The notes: generated from the letters alone by a model not told the origin. Positions 56,540-64,000 are shown, counted from the first letter of the stretch. The stretch is DNA of 64,000 nt from Microbacterium rhizosphaerae (GCF_034120055.1 NZ_CP139368.1:2480001-2544000), one strand, 5' to 3'. Numbers and translations are program-made.

Positions 56540-56979
56540 CCACCACACCGCAGCAGCCCCACGGGGGCCGGCAGCAGCTCGTGCAGCACCCGCTGACGGG
56601 ATACAGCGCCCAGGCGGCCGCGTCGTACGTGCGTCCCCTCGACGCCGACGAGAGCGCCCGCGCGCACACCATGCAGGCCGAGGCTCAGCGCGCAGCCGCA
56701 GCGCAGGCCGAGGCCGAAGCGCTCGCCCGGATCGACGCCGAGCGCGCAGCCGCAGCCGCCCGCTACGCGCAGACGCCCGAAGGTCGCGCCGAGGCCACGC
56801 GTCGCGCGGCCGAGGACGCGAACGCCAGCGCCTACGCCGAGGCCGCCGAGCGCGCCTCCGAAGCCGCCCGCGCCACTACCGACGGCCTCGGGCGCGCGGC
56901 TGCCCTCCGCGAGTCGATCCGGGCGAAGAGCGGCCAGCTGCTCTCGCAGAGCTTCGATGCCAATGGGCGGAGGGCCTGA
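56536..56979 (+). CDS. Ala-rich coiled-coil protein
   Basis: A 147-residue protein. After a Gln/His-rich N-terminus it is a long charged Ala-rich helix (about 45-130; repeated AEA/ERA/RAA), predicted coiled coil, ending in RAKSGQLLSQSFDANGRRA. It could be a structural, scaffolding or tail-chaperone-like protein; no homolog recognised. Confidence 0.6.
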   Translation: MTTTPQQPHGGRQQLVQHPLTGYSAQAAASYVRPLDADESARAHTMQAEAQRAAAAQAEAEALARIDAERAAAAARYAQTPEGRAEATRRAAEDANASAYAEAAERASEAARATTDGLGRAAALRESIRAKSGQLLSQSFDANGRRA

Positions 56980-56980
56980 C

Positions 56981-57169
56981 ATGGCCGTGAGTCACGTGGT
57001 CAGCACGACCACTGCCGGCGGCATGGCAGTCGTGAACTGCTCGTGCGGCTCCAGCCTGACGATCCCCGGGGGCGACGCTTCCTCGGCCGCGCTTCCCCAA
57101 ATGCAGGCGTTCATGTCCGCGCACTCGCATTGGCCGATGCCAGGCGCGAGTCCGGGAAATCTCTTCTAG
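56981..57169 (+). CDS. Small Cys/His-motif protein
   Basis: 62 residues with VVNCSCGSSLTIPGG and FMSAHSHWPMPG, a CxCG...HxH pattern like the protein at 56312. AGGG lies seven bases before the ATG. The last gene before the tape measure protein. Confidence 0.6.
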   Translation: MAVSHVVSTTTAGGMAVVNCSCGSSLTIPGGDASSAALPQMQAFMSAHSHWPMPGASPGNLF

Positions 57170-57258
57170 ACCGCTCGGCCGGGCGTACGCGTGACGGCTG
57201 CCACGCCCGGCCGAGCACTACCCCCTCCCAACGAGCCCCGCAGAAACGAGATGAGCAC

Positions 57259-59208
57259 GTGACGTACGTTGTTGGATCGGCCGAGATTGAGGTCGTGCCG
57301 AGCCTCAAGGGCTTTGACGAGAAGATCGACGCTCAGACACGCGACCTCACCGCGGGCATCCGCCTCGAGCCAGACATCGCCGGCCTGCGCGCGAAGCTCT
57401 CCGCGCTCGATGACCTCACCATCGGTGTCAAGCTGGACGACACGGCCGCGCGGCTGAAGCTGGACGCGCTCACCCGGGATCGCCACGTCGATGTTGACGC
57501 CAGCAGCGGCATGCTGGGCGGTCTTGTGCCGCCAGCCGCCCCCACGGTTCCGAGCGCGGGCGGCTTGGGCGCGGCCGGCGCAGGTGCCAGCGCTGCTGCT
57601 CCCTACCTCGGGATCGGCATCACCCTGCTGTCAGTACTCGCGACCGCGCTGATTCCCATCGCGGCCGTTGCGCTGGGCGCGTCCGCGGCGCTGGGCGCGC
57701 TCTTCGCCATCGCTGGGGGCGGCGTGGCGATCTTCGCCCTGCTCGAGCAGCGCGCCATCTCCACGAACGCGGCCTTCAAGGCGCAGCTGACCCCATCACT
57801 GAATGCGCTGAGCGGGGCATTCGACGCGCTCGTCTCGAAGAACGGGCCCGCGCTGCTCGCTCCGCTGACAGCAGGCATCCGACTGCTCGCCGGCATGCTG
57901 CCCGCGCTGACGCCGTTGATCACCGCGGTAAGCGGGGCGCTCATGGGCTTCCTCAAGCCGCTCCAGGACGCGGTCAGCTCGGGCGCGTTCGCCAAGTTCG
58001 TGGCCCAGCTCGCCCCGATCGCCGGGGGCGCTCTTAGTGGCTTCGGCACCATCCTGCTGAACGTGGGCAAGGGGCTGGTGTCGATGGTCCCGGCCCTGGT
58101 GCCGCTGGGGACCACGATCCTCAACGGAGTCATCAAGCTGAGCGACCAGTTCGCCAAGATCGGCCAGAGCCCTGAATTCAAGGGCTTCATCGCCTACGTG
58201 ATCGCGAACATGCCGACCGTCACGAAGGTCGTAGGCAACCTGATCGCCATCACGGTGGGTGCACTCGTCGCCCTCGCCCCGCTGGGCGCAGGCGTCCTGA
58301 AGTCCCTGGCCACGATCACCGACGGCATCCGCGCGTTCGCTGACAACCCTGTCGTCAAGGGAATCTGGAACTTCCTGATGATCCCCACCGCGGACGCCCT
58401 CAAGGCGGTCGGGCACTGGTGGAGTGTGGAGCTGCCGAACTTCATCGGGCAGGCCCTGAGCAACGCCGGCAAGTGGCTGCTCGACATGGGCGGCAAGATT
58501 CTCGGCGGACTCGTGCAGGGGCTCGTGATCACCATCTACGTCGTCCGCGACTTCTTCACCGGCCAGCTCCAGGCCGCCGTCTGGCGATGGCTCGTGGCCG
58601 TCGTGCCGCAGGTCGTGACCGCCGGCATCCGCTGGATCACCGGGCTTGCAGCAGGCATCGCACAGGCGTGGCCCGGCATCGTCAGTTGGTTCCAGAACAT
58701 CGGCCCCAACCTCATCCGGTTCCTGGCCGGCGCGGGCGTGTGGCTTGTCAACACGGGCGAGCAGATCGTGCACGGTCTGCAGGCCGGCATCGGTCGGATG
58801 TGGAACGGCTTCCTCGGCTGGATTCACTCACAGATCATGCTGATTCCCGCCGCGGTCCGCGACGCGCTCGGCATCAAGAGCCCGTCGACCGTGTTCGCGG
58901 AGATCGGCGAATACATGGGGCTCGGCCTTCAGCAGGGTGCCACCGCCAGCATCCGCCGGGCCATGGACGCCACCCAACTCCAGATCACGCGCAGAGCGGC
59001 GACACTCCACGCCCAGGTGGGGGCCACCCTCGCCACCCAGCTCGAGGCCACCGTCTCGGGAGGCTCGGGCGGACCGACCTCGCAGCAGATCGACCAACTC
59101 ATCAAGGAAATTCAAGCGCTCCGGGCAAAGACTCCGAGCGCCCAGGACAACGCCCACGCCGCGCAGCTCGCTGCCCGCGCGGGCATCGCCCGAACGGGGA
59201 TGGCCTGA
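57259..59208 (+). CDS. Phage tail tape measure protein
   Basis: 649 residues. N-terminal EIEVVPSLKGFDEKIDAQTR and repeated hydrophobic stretches (about 110-170, 190-260, 300-350) are followed by a C-terminal IKSPSTVFAEIGEYMGLGLQQ, the signature end of siphophage tape measure proteins. Its length predicts a tail of roughly 100 nm by the usual ~1.5 Angstrom per residue rule. No tail tube, sheath or terminator gene accompanies it. GTG start at 57259 with weak Shine-Dalgarno. Confidence 0.85.
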   Translation: MTYVVGSAEIEVVPSLKGFDEKIDAQTRDLTAGIRLEPDIAGLRAKLSALDDLTIGVKLDDTAARLKLDALTRDRHVDVDASSGMLGGLVPPAAPTVPSAGGLGAAGAGASAAAPYLGIGITLLSVLATALIPIAAVALGASAALGALFAIAGGGVAIFALLEQRAISTNAAFKAQLTPSLNALSGAFDALVSKNGPALLAPLTAGIRLLAGMLPALTPLITAVSGALMGFLKPLQDAVSSGAFAKFVAQLAPIAGGALSGFGTILLNVGKGLVSMVPALVPLGTTILNGVIKLSDQFAKIGQSPEFKGFIAYVIANMPTVTKVVGNLIAITVGALVALAPLGAGVLKSLATITDGIRAFADNPVVKGIWNFLMIPTADALKAVGHWWSVELPNFIGQALSNAGKWLLDMGGKILGGLVQGLVITIYVVRDFFTGQLQAAVWRWLVAVVPQVVTAGIRWITGLAAGIAQAWPGIVSWFQNIGPNLIRFLAGAGVWLVNTGEQIVHGLQAGIGRMWNGFLGWIHSQIMLIPAAVRDALGIKSPSTVFAEIGEYMGLGLQQGATASIRRAMDATQLQITRRAATLHAQVGATLATQLEATVSGGSGGPTSQQIDQLIKEIQALRAKTPSAQDNAHAAQLAARAGIARTGMA

Positions 59209-59228
59209 CCCGGGGGAAGGATGACCGC

Positions 59229-59501
59229 ATGACCGAGAACGTTGACCCCTTCGAGCTGGACGCCGAACAGCTCATCCCCATCATCCAGTCCCTGAGTGAC
59301 GGCCTCATGCAGGACGATGCCGCCGGAGTCTTCCAGGCCATCCAGCGCGGTGACAGCCTCGCAGCCGTCGCAACGCTGAACCGGATGAATCCTCACGAGC
59401 GCCTGCTGGCAGGCCTGCACATCGCCCTCTTCGCGAAGAACGCATACGAAGAACTCGCACGCGAGCGCAGCAAGAGAGACAACGAAGGCGACGACCAATG
59501 A
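59229..59501 (+). CDS. Hypothetical protein downstream of the tape measure gene
   Basis: A 90-residue acidic helical protein (NVDPFELDAEQLIPIIQSLSDGLMQDDAAG) ending in a basic helix. AAGGA lies about ten bases before the ATG. The position is that of a minor tail or adsorption gene, but size and composition do not fit known ones. Confidence 0.6.
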   Translation: MTENVDPFELDAEQLIPIIQSLSDGLMQDDAAGVFQAIQRGDSLAAVATLNRMNPHERLLAGLHIALFAKNAYEELARERSKRDNEGDDQ

Positions 59502-59665
59502 TCGAGCGAGCCCAACACGAGAAGACAACCGTGCGCCGCATCGCGTCGCGCAGACCGCGCCGAGCTATGCCGCGACGCAACGCGACCCCCTCCCCCGGTC
59601 ACCCCCACCCCACCGGCGCAAACGGCGACTCGCGTATATGCGGTCGCGCTCGAGCTAGCGCTTAG
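59498..59665 (+). CDS. Short Arg/Pro-rich ORF
   Basis: 55 codons, Arg- and Pro-rich ([26 protein letters not shown]), with ATGA overlap to the previous gene. Composition is what random GC-rich DNA can give, so this may not be translated. Confidence 0.35.
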   Translation: MIERAQHEKTTVRRIASRRPRRAMPRRNATPSPGHPHPTGANGDSRICGRARASA

Positions 59666-59692
59666 CGCTTGAACGAAAGGCAAGGAACCCCG

Positions 59693-60121
59693 ATGAGTGA
59701 CACCAAGCCCATCGCCACGCCGCGGACTCTGGGCGCTGCCGGCAAGGCGCTGCACCGCGCAATCGCGCGGCAGTGGGCAGAGCTGGACCTGATCCCGGAC
59801 GCCCGGGAGGCCGCGTTGCTACTGCAGGCAGCACGCGAGTCCGACGTGCTCGCCGCACTCGATACCGAGGTCGATGCGGCCATTTCTGCCGGAAAAGTGA
59901 CCGTTACAGGGGCTCAGGGGCAGCCTGTGGAGCATCCGGCCATCGGCGCAGCCCGGCGCTCCCGGACGACGATTCAGACGCTGCTCCGCTCGCTGTCCTT
60001 CGACGTGCCGGCGGATGCCGAGGGCTCGATTGTTGGGCTGCCCGCACCGCACGCGCTCACCCCGGCCGAGATGGGGCGCAAGGGCGGGCTGTCACGCTCG
60101 CGGAAGACCTGGACCGCCTGA
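59693..60121 (+). CDS. Possible phage terminase small subunit (P27-like)
   Basis: 142 residues. The pattern LGAAGKALHRAIARQWAELD, REAALLLQAARESDVLAALD and EHPAIGAARRSRTTIQTLLRSL resembles P27-type small terminases, which recognise packaging sites. The C-terminus is basic (GRKGGLSRSRKTW). No large terminase follows, so it would have to work with a helper enzyme. ATG 59693 has AAGGAA upstream. Assignment is tentative. Confidence 0.5.
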   Translation: MSDTKPIATPRTLGAAGKALHRAIARQWAELDLIPDAREAALLLQAARESDVLAALDTEVDAAISAGKVTVTGAQGQPVEHPAIGAARRSRTTIQTLLRSLSFDVPADAEGSIVGLPAPHALTPAEMGRKGGLSRSRKTWTA

Positions 60122-60570
60122 TGGCCATATACAACGGCAAGCGCGCAGGGGCCGCCCTCGATGAGTTCGCGGCCACCGTCCGTCGCGGCTACGTCGCCTA
60201 CATGGACAACTGGGTTGCGACCCGCTCGCCCTGGCTCTCCGCGGGCAAGAGCTGGGACCCGGAGACGGAAGAGTGGGCCGCGGAACGCGCGCAGCAGCAG
60301 GCGCGAGTAGAGCGTGAGTGGGCCGCGGAACGCGAGGACTGGACGGCCGGCGAGGCCTTCATCCTCGACACGGGCGAGATGTTCGACGCGCTCTATGCCA
60401 TCAGAGACAACCACGCGGATCGGTTCACCTTCGCCGCCGATCGCGAGCAGACACGCCAATGGCTCATCCCCGGAGCAAACGGCGGCCGGGTCGTTGAGGT
60501 CGAGATTCGAAACGGGCCCTTCGGCCGCAACGCCTACCTCGCCGGCACCGACCAGATCGCGCCCGCGTGA
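60121..60570 (+). CDS. Hypothetical protein
   Basis: A 149-residue protein rich in Trp and Glu/Arg (SPWLSAGKSWDPETEEWAAE; WAAEREDWTAGEAF). Overlaps its upstream neighbour by one base. Mixed helical and beta prediction; no family recognised. Confidence 0.6.
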   Translation: MAIYNGKRAGAALDEFAATVRRGYVAYMDNWVATRSPWLSAGKSWDPETEEWAAERAQQQARVEREWAAEREDWTAGEAFILDTGEMFDALYAIRDNHADRFTFAADREQTRQWLIPGANGGRVVEVEIRNGPFGRNAYLAGTDQIAPA

Positions 60571-61109
60571 TGCCGTACGCCGACGCCGACCGCCAGCGGG
60601 AGCGCAACCGGACCGCCGCGCGCGAACGCATGCGGCGCATCCGCGCAGACGCCGAGGGCCGCGAGCGTCACAACGCCGCCGAACGCGAACGGTACTGGCG
60701 TCGGAAGAACGAGCGCACCCGCGCCGAGCGAGACGCCACCGCCGACCCCGTGTGCATCGCGATCCGGGAGGGCCACACCGCCGCGCGTGACCACGTCATC
60801 AACATGACCGCCGACCGCGAGCAGTACGTGCGCTGGGCTCGCGAGAAGATCGCGATCCAGGATGGCGCGCCCCTCATCCTGTCGTCAGCCGACGTCGTCC
60901 GTGCTCTGCAGCGCGCAGGCCTCGAGCGCCTCGCGCTCAGCTGGCGCGCCCGGATCGACTGCGCCGCGGCGCGCTGGTGGAGCGTCCCCGCGACCGGACG
61001 AATGCGCGAGGTCAGCGCGAACGGCAGACCGCTGCTCAGGGCTGCCGAGGCATGCCCGTCAGCGGGTCCAGCCCGGCATCCCACCGCCGCTTCTGCTCTG
61101 CCGGCGTGA
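60570..61109 (+). CDS. Basic hypothetical protein, MPYAD-type N-terminus
   Basis: 179 residues, Arg-rich N-terminal half (DRQRERNRTAARERMRRIRA). The MPYAD... basic opening occurs in many phage small proteins and HNH-associated proteins, but no HNH motif is visible here. The last 25 codons overlap the convergent gene at 61036-61263. Confidence 0.5.
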   Translation: MPYADADRQRERNRTAARERMRRIRADAEGRERHNAAERERYWRRKNERTRAERDATADPVCIAIREGHTAARDHVINMTADREQYVRWAREKIAIQDGAPLILSSADVVRALQRAGLERLALSWRARIDCAAARWWSVPATGRMREVSANGRPLLRAAEACPSAGPARHPTAASALPA

Positions 61110-61263
61110 TCGCAGAGCCGTAGCCGTCGCGCTTCGGCGTGCCCATCTCGGGCGTCTCGATCATCTCCCGGCAGTGCGCCTCTGCCTCCGCGTAAGTGTC
61201 GTGCCAGCCCAACGTCTCCCGCTTCGACGGCTCGAGCTGCCACCGCTGCACGCGGTAGAGCAT
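61036..61263 (-). CDS. Hypothetical protein, convergent
   Basis: 75 residues from ATG 61263: LYRVQRWQLEPSKRETLGWH, DTYAEAEAHCREMIETPEMG, and a C-terminus with AEQKRRWDAGLDPLTGMPRQ. The frame is open to 61476 (GTG), giving up to 146 residues. It is the only minus-strand gene in the middle of the element. No helix-turn-helix is obvious. Confidence 0.45.
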   Translation of the reverse strand: MLYRVQRWQLEPSKRETLGWHDTYAEAEAHCREMIETPEMGTPKRDGYGSAITPAEQKRRWDAGLDPLTGMPRQP

Positions 61264-61539
61264 GTGCGTCTCGTGCGTCCTCTTGCTGACCGCAGGAAGA
61301 TACCGGATCAGGAACCTTGGCGTGTGCACCGCGTTGGTTACGAGCCACGCTGTCGTCTCGACCTGGATGTATATCGCCCTCGCCACACCCAACCGGAACC
61401 CCTTCTCCGGCCGCCTCTCAGCGTACGCGCGGTGGCGGACACCCGGTCGGCTGGAGGATCGTAGGCTTTCCGACACACAAACCCCCGCTAGTCCAGGGAT
61501 TGTGAGAAGTCGCTCATTCAGCCGATACGATCAAGACTC

Positions 61540-62307
61540 GTGTGGTCCGTCGTCTCGCTTGTCCTGCGCATCGGCGCAGTCGCGTGGGCGGCTCTGGTGG
61601 GTCTCGGGGCCGCTCTGATCGCGGCAGGTCTGATCAATCCGCTGCCAAAATTCGAGGGCACGGTATGGGTGATCAGCCTGATCATCCTCGGCGTGGACAA
61701 CGTCGGGACGCTCATTGTTCGCGGTTCGCGTCGACGGCGGGGCCGACGGATGGACCGCCTCGAAGACGCGCTCATGGTGGCTCTGCTCCAGATTGTTCGA
61801 GAGACGCCTCAACTTCACCTCGAAGACCTCGGAGCTAACGCGTACGTCGTGAGCGGGCGCGATTCGAAGCGACTCCACCGTGTCGCCCGCTTGAGGCCTG
61901 GGCGATACCCCCAAGAGTCCGGGGTGGCATGGGGCTCTGGAAAAGGCATGGTTGGTGCCTGCCTGGACCAGAAGAAGCGCGTCTACAGGAACTGGTACGC
62001 CGTGGCGAAGAAGTACGGCAATACGGATATCTCTCCGGAAGCGTTCGAGAAGATCCCCGTGAACACGCGTTGCGGGTTCACATACGAGGAGTTCGTCTCG
62101 ATCGTCGGAAAGTACTCCGAGGTGCTCGCTGAGCCCATTTGGGACCTACGGAATGATGGTCGGATCCTCGGCGTTCTCACCGTTGACAGGGCGTATCGCT
62201 CCGGCGAGAGTGAGTACACACCACTCCTCGACAAGCGTGCGACACACGAGTCGGCAGGCCTCGCGGCGTCGGTGGTATCGCGTATCGTGAGGCCCAAAGC
62301 AAGCTGA
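61540..62307 (+). CDS. Two-TM membrane protein with a GAF-like cytoplasmic domain (cargo)
   Basis: 255 residues: two N-terminal TMs (about 5-30 and 38-58; AWAALVGLGAALIAAGLINP, VWVISLIILGVDNVGTLIV), a basic juxtamembrane stretch, and a GAF-like domain with GKGMVGACLDQKKRV, EPIWDLRNDGRILGVLTVDR and AASVVSRIV. A leaderless GTG follows TACGAT by eight bases, suggesting independent expression in the integrated state. Possibly a sensor or superinfection-exclusion protein; function unproven. Confidence 0.62.
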   Translation: MWSVVSLVLRIGAVAWAALVGLGAALIAAGLINPLPKFEGTVWVISLIILGVDNVGTLIVRGSRRRRGRRMDRLEDALMVALLQIVRETPQLHLEDLGANAYVVSGRDSKRLHRVARLRPGRYPQESGVAWGSGKGMVGACLDQKKRVYRNWYAVAKKYGNTDISPEAFEKIPVNTRCGFTYEEFVSIVGKYSEVLAEPIWDLRNDGRILGVLTVDRAYRSGESEYTPLLDKRATHESAGLAASVVSRIVRPKAS

Positions 62308-62322
62308 ATGAGGAGGGGCACG

Positions 62323-62496
62323 ATGGAATCACCGCTGACACCTCGTCAGGAAGAGTACTTCGAGATCCTCGAGCGCATCGACCCAAGTCCGGAGATGCGG
62401 CGCATTATTGAGGACACGAAGCGTGATCTGCGCGAGGGCGACAAGGTCGTTCGTGGCTTCACGCGTGTGAAGGGCTTCACGCCGAACGACCACTGA
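62323..62496 (+). CDS. 57-residue hypothetical protein
   Basis: MESPLTPRQEEYFEILERID followed by a charged helix and VVRGFTRVKGFTPNDH. GAGGAGGGG precedes the ATG closely. It lies 15 bases after the membrane-GAF gene and may be co-expressed. Overlaps the convergent gene by 20 bases. Confidence 0.55.
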   Translation: MESPLTPRQEEYFEILERIDPSPEMRRIIEDTKRDLREGDKVVRGFTRVKGFTPNDH

Positions 62497-62728
62497 GGCC
62501 AGTAGGCGGCTCGACGGCCCCAACCTGCCTCAGCGCATCCGCCAGCGCGAGCGTCTGAGCCGCGCTCAGATCGTCTGGCAGCACCTCCACGTCCCACTGG
62601 ACCCGCACGCCGTCGATATCGCTCCACAGCGCCTGCAGGACCGTGATTAGCTGCCCTTCCGCCGTCACGGGGACCAAGTCACCGCTGGCGACGCCTTCGG
62701 CTTCATCTACAACCCATGTTGTTGTCAT
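62477..62728 (-). CDS. Small hypothetical protein
   Basis: 83 residues starting MTTTWVVDEAEGVASGDLVP, with VQWDVEVLPDDLSAAQTLAL and ADALRQVG. Acidic. ATG 62728 chosen over an upstream ATG at 62746 because of the shorter, typical start. No family recognised. Confidence 0.5.
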   Translation of the reverse strand: MTTTWVVDEAEGVASGDLVPVTAEGQLITVLQALWSDIDGVRVQWDVEVLPDDLSAAQTLALADALRQVGAVEPPTGLSGRSA

Positions 62729-62801
62729 ACGGTCCAGTGTCCTCACGAATCGTCTAGGCGTAAGACCGTCGCGCGGGTGACTTTCGTTAGACGGCGCGCG
62801 G

Positions 62802-62829
62802 TTGTGGTCCGGCAGAAAGCCACTAGCCT
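62802..62829 (+). promoter_or_regulatory. Promoter of the right-end membrane protein
   Basis: TTGTGG (62802-62807), a 16-base spacer and TAGCCT (62824-62829); the ATG at 62836 is seven bases on, predicting a leaderless message. Confidence 0.55.
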
Positions 62830-62835
62830 CGCTTC

Positions 62836-63441
62836 ATGCTGATGGCGCTTCCCATCCCGATTCCGGTGGACCTGACTCGGGATTGGTTCGACGTGCTAGC
62901 CCTTGTGGTGTCAGCCTTCGCCGCCGTGGGGACGCTGCTCGCGGTGTTCTTCTCCGTCTGGGTGGCGACACGCTCGTGGCGTGACGGCCGACGCGCGGAG
63001 GCATCGCGCGTGACCGCCTGGCCCGGTGACATGGACCGTCGGATTCCAGATACCGTCCTGCATCCCGTGGTCAATGGTGCGACGTGGGATGCTCCGGAGC
63101 GTCCGATCATCGTGATTCGCAATGACTCCGGCTCGACCATCCACAACGTCCTCATTGCGTATTCCAAGGCCTGGAGCTATCACAAGGTGGCCCCAGACGA
63201 GCCGATGAGTACGCCGCTCTGGCAGACGATGGTTCCTCCGGGCGACTGGTATGTGGGCGGCCCGGGCTACCACGGAGAGGCCCACGACTATCGAAGCGGG
63301 CTGATGATCGAGTTCACCGATGCGAACGGCCGTCGCTGGATGCGCGCGGCCGACGGGAGCCTGGCGAGGAGCAATCAGACATTGCTGGCGCGCATGCAGA
63401 AGGAATCGAAGCCGGACAACTCGTCGTTGAAGAGGCTCTGA
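62836..63441 (+). CDS. Single-TM hypothetical protein (cargo)
   Basis: 201 residues: TM helix at about 18-45 (LALVVSAFAAVGTLLAVFFSVW), then a basic linker and a beta-rich domain (RPIIVIRNDSGSTIHNVLIA; GLMIEFTDANGRRWMRAADG). It has its own promoter and sits against attR, the usual position of lysogenic conversion or defence cargo. Function unknown. Confidence 0.6.
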   Translation: MLMALPIPIPVDLTRDWFDVLALVVSAFAAVGTLLAVFFSVWVATRSWRDGRRAEASRVTAWPGDMDRRIPDTVLHPVVNGATWDAPERPIIVIRNDSGSTIHNVLIAYSKAWSYHKVAPDEPMSTPLWQTMVPPGDWYVGGPGYHGEAHDYRSGLMIEFTDANGRRWMRAADGSLARSNQTLLARMQKESKPDNSSLKRL

Positions 63442-63444
63442 CGC

Positions 63445-63490
63445 CGCATCGATGATCGGGTTGTGTGGCGCCGGAGACGAGGATGCTGCG
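63445..63490. other. attR: attR junction of the integrative element
   Basis: The tadA reading frame (minus strand VSGAT) leaves tadA homology at 63461-63469, just before a run of unrelated codons. Only two-base identities in register with attL are seen, consistent with a serine-integrase crossover. Confidence 0.7.
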
Positions 63491-64000
63491 TCCCGTGGCC
63501 ATCGCGTCACGCAGCAGCTCGGCGGCGTACGGATCGAGCGAGCCGATCGCGACGAGCCGATCGAGATCGCGATACGCGGGCAGGAACTTGCGGATGTTGA
63601 CCGACCAATGCCGGCGCGTGATGTCGGGGATGACGACGTGCAGACGCGAGCCGTCGGGGAGCGACGCATCCACGAACGGCTGGGACAGGTCGACCCGGCG
63701 CCCGGTGGCCTGCAGCATCCGCTCGACCAGATCCCGGATCGCCGCATCCGTCAGCCGCAGCGGCACGCGCTCGGGCATCCCCTCGCGCGCGATGAAGATG
63801 CGGTCGGGTGCGTTGATCCAGAGCTCCTCCACCGTCGGGTCGTCGAGGTACGGCTGCAGCGGCCCGTAGCCGGCGACGGCGGCGAGCACCTCGCGCACGC
63901 AGGCCTGCTCGTCGTCCACCGGCGCGAGCCCCCGCGCGAGGGCGAAGTCGTTGTGGCGGCGGACCTCCGCCCACGCGATCTGCAGAGCCGTGTCGGGGTC
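63461..64000 (-). pseudogene. tadA: tadA 5' fragment (secretion ATPase N-terminal half, runs off window)
   Basis: About 180 codons: YGPLQPYLDDPTVEELWINA, FIAREGMPERVPLRLTD, GRRVDLSQPFVDASLPDGSR, LHVVIPDITRRHWSVNIRKF and GRSILVSGAT, the N-terminal domain of TadA up to the first residues of Walker A. Beyond the junction the frame runs 49 codons into the element to a stop at 63314. The gene start lies outside the window. Without Walker A it cannot hydrolyse ATP. Confidence 0.92.

Larger units (their letters stand above)
52646..63466. mobile_element. 10.8-kb satellite-like integrative element inserted in tadA
   Basis: 10,821 bases whatever the exact core. Contents left to right: serine integrase, small ORFs, replication initiator with internal repeats, metal-motif small proteins, tape measure protein, small terminase-like protein, other small proteins and a right-end cargo set. 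No capsid, portal, large terminase, tail sheath/tube, lysin or recognised repressor was found. Removal would restore a continuous tadA. It is either a phage satellite or a strongly reduced prophage. Confidence 0.88.

Noticed and set aside
61264..61476. Extension of the convergent element gene to GTG 61476
   Set aside because: Possible, but the extra 71 codons are not supported by a ribosome-binding site; the ATG at 61263 was used, with low confidence.
63314..63460. Functional fusion protein of TadA with element-encoded tail
   Set aside because: The 49 codons past the junction are antisense to the right-end cargo gene and look random; the fusion lacks the Walker A motif.
52646..63466. A complete prophage
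   Set aside because: No capsid, portal, large terminase or lysis genes could be found; gene order and compactness fit a satellite or reduced element better.

Overview
The window is high-GC DNA from an actinobacterium, most likely a Microbacteriaceae member such as Microbacterium. The evidence is gene content and style: a leuB-ilvE and ilvDBNC set, serA, otsAB, a DUF6458-like membrane protein, actinobacterial Tad pilus genes, a tmRNA tag ending DFALAA, many 4-bp ATGA/GTGA overlaps, and many genes whose -10-like hexamer sits only 6-9 nt before the start codon (likely leaderless mRNAs). No identification by database search was possible.

Layout. 1-8.4 kb: a partial LysR regulator divergent from a PLP enzyme, then an MFS/FAH-hydrolase pair, leuB-ilvE, and a DHA2 efflux pump divergent from a TetR regulator. 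9-17 kb: an ECF42-like sigma factor with its DGPF/YCII partner, serA, membrane proteins, a four-repeat peptidoglycan-binding protein, cutC and a Tat-exported 5'-nucleotidase. 17-24.5 kb: ilvC, ilvN, ilvB, ilvD, then otsB and otsA. 25-30.6 kb: thiolase and 3-oxoacid CoA-transferase under a divergent IclR regulator, then a MarR-MFS pair. 30.6-37.5 kb: panB, an SDR, panC, tRNA-Lys, hisN-like phosphatase with a lipoprotein, and a polar amino-acid ABC transporter. 37.7-46.5 kb: ssrA (tmRNA), SIMPL and M20 proteins, an MFS pump, smpB, ftsX, ftsE, an IS5-family insertion, and prfB. 46.5-52.6 kb: MFS, an atypical LuxR-type regulator, and a Tad/Flp pilus operon.

The most notable region is 52.65-63.47 kb. 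A 10,821-bp integrative element is inserted inside tadA, splitting it within the codons of the Walker A motif; joining the two flanks restores an intact GATHAGKTT reading frame. The element carries a large serine integrase, a helix-turn-helix replication initiator with iteron-like repeats inside its own coding sequence (a lambda O-like arrangement), several small metal-binding-motif proteins, a tail tape measure protein, a possible small terminase, and a right-end cargo group with its own promoters. I see no capsid, portal, large terminase, lysin or head-tail genes. It therefore looks like a phage satellite or reduced prophage that kept, or acquired, a tail-length gene. This is the best candidate in the window for an undescribed system. 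Because it interrupts the pilus motor ATPase, excision would switch the Tad locus back on.

How genes cooperate: leuB, ilvE and ilvDBNC form most of branched-chain amino-acid synthesis, and ilvCD products also feed panB/panC (pantothenate). ssrA and smpB form the trans-translation pair. prfB, ftsE, ftsX and smpB keep the conserved actinobacterial order, but an IS now lies between prfB and ftsE.
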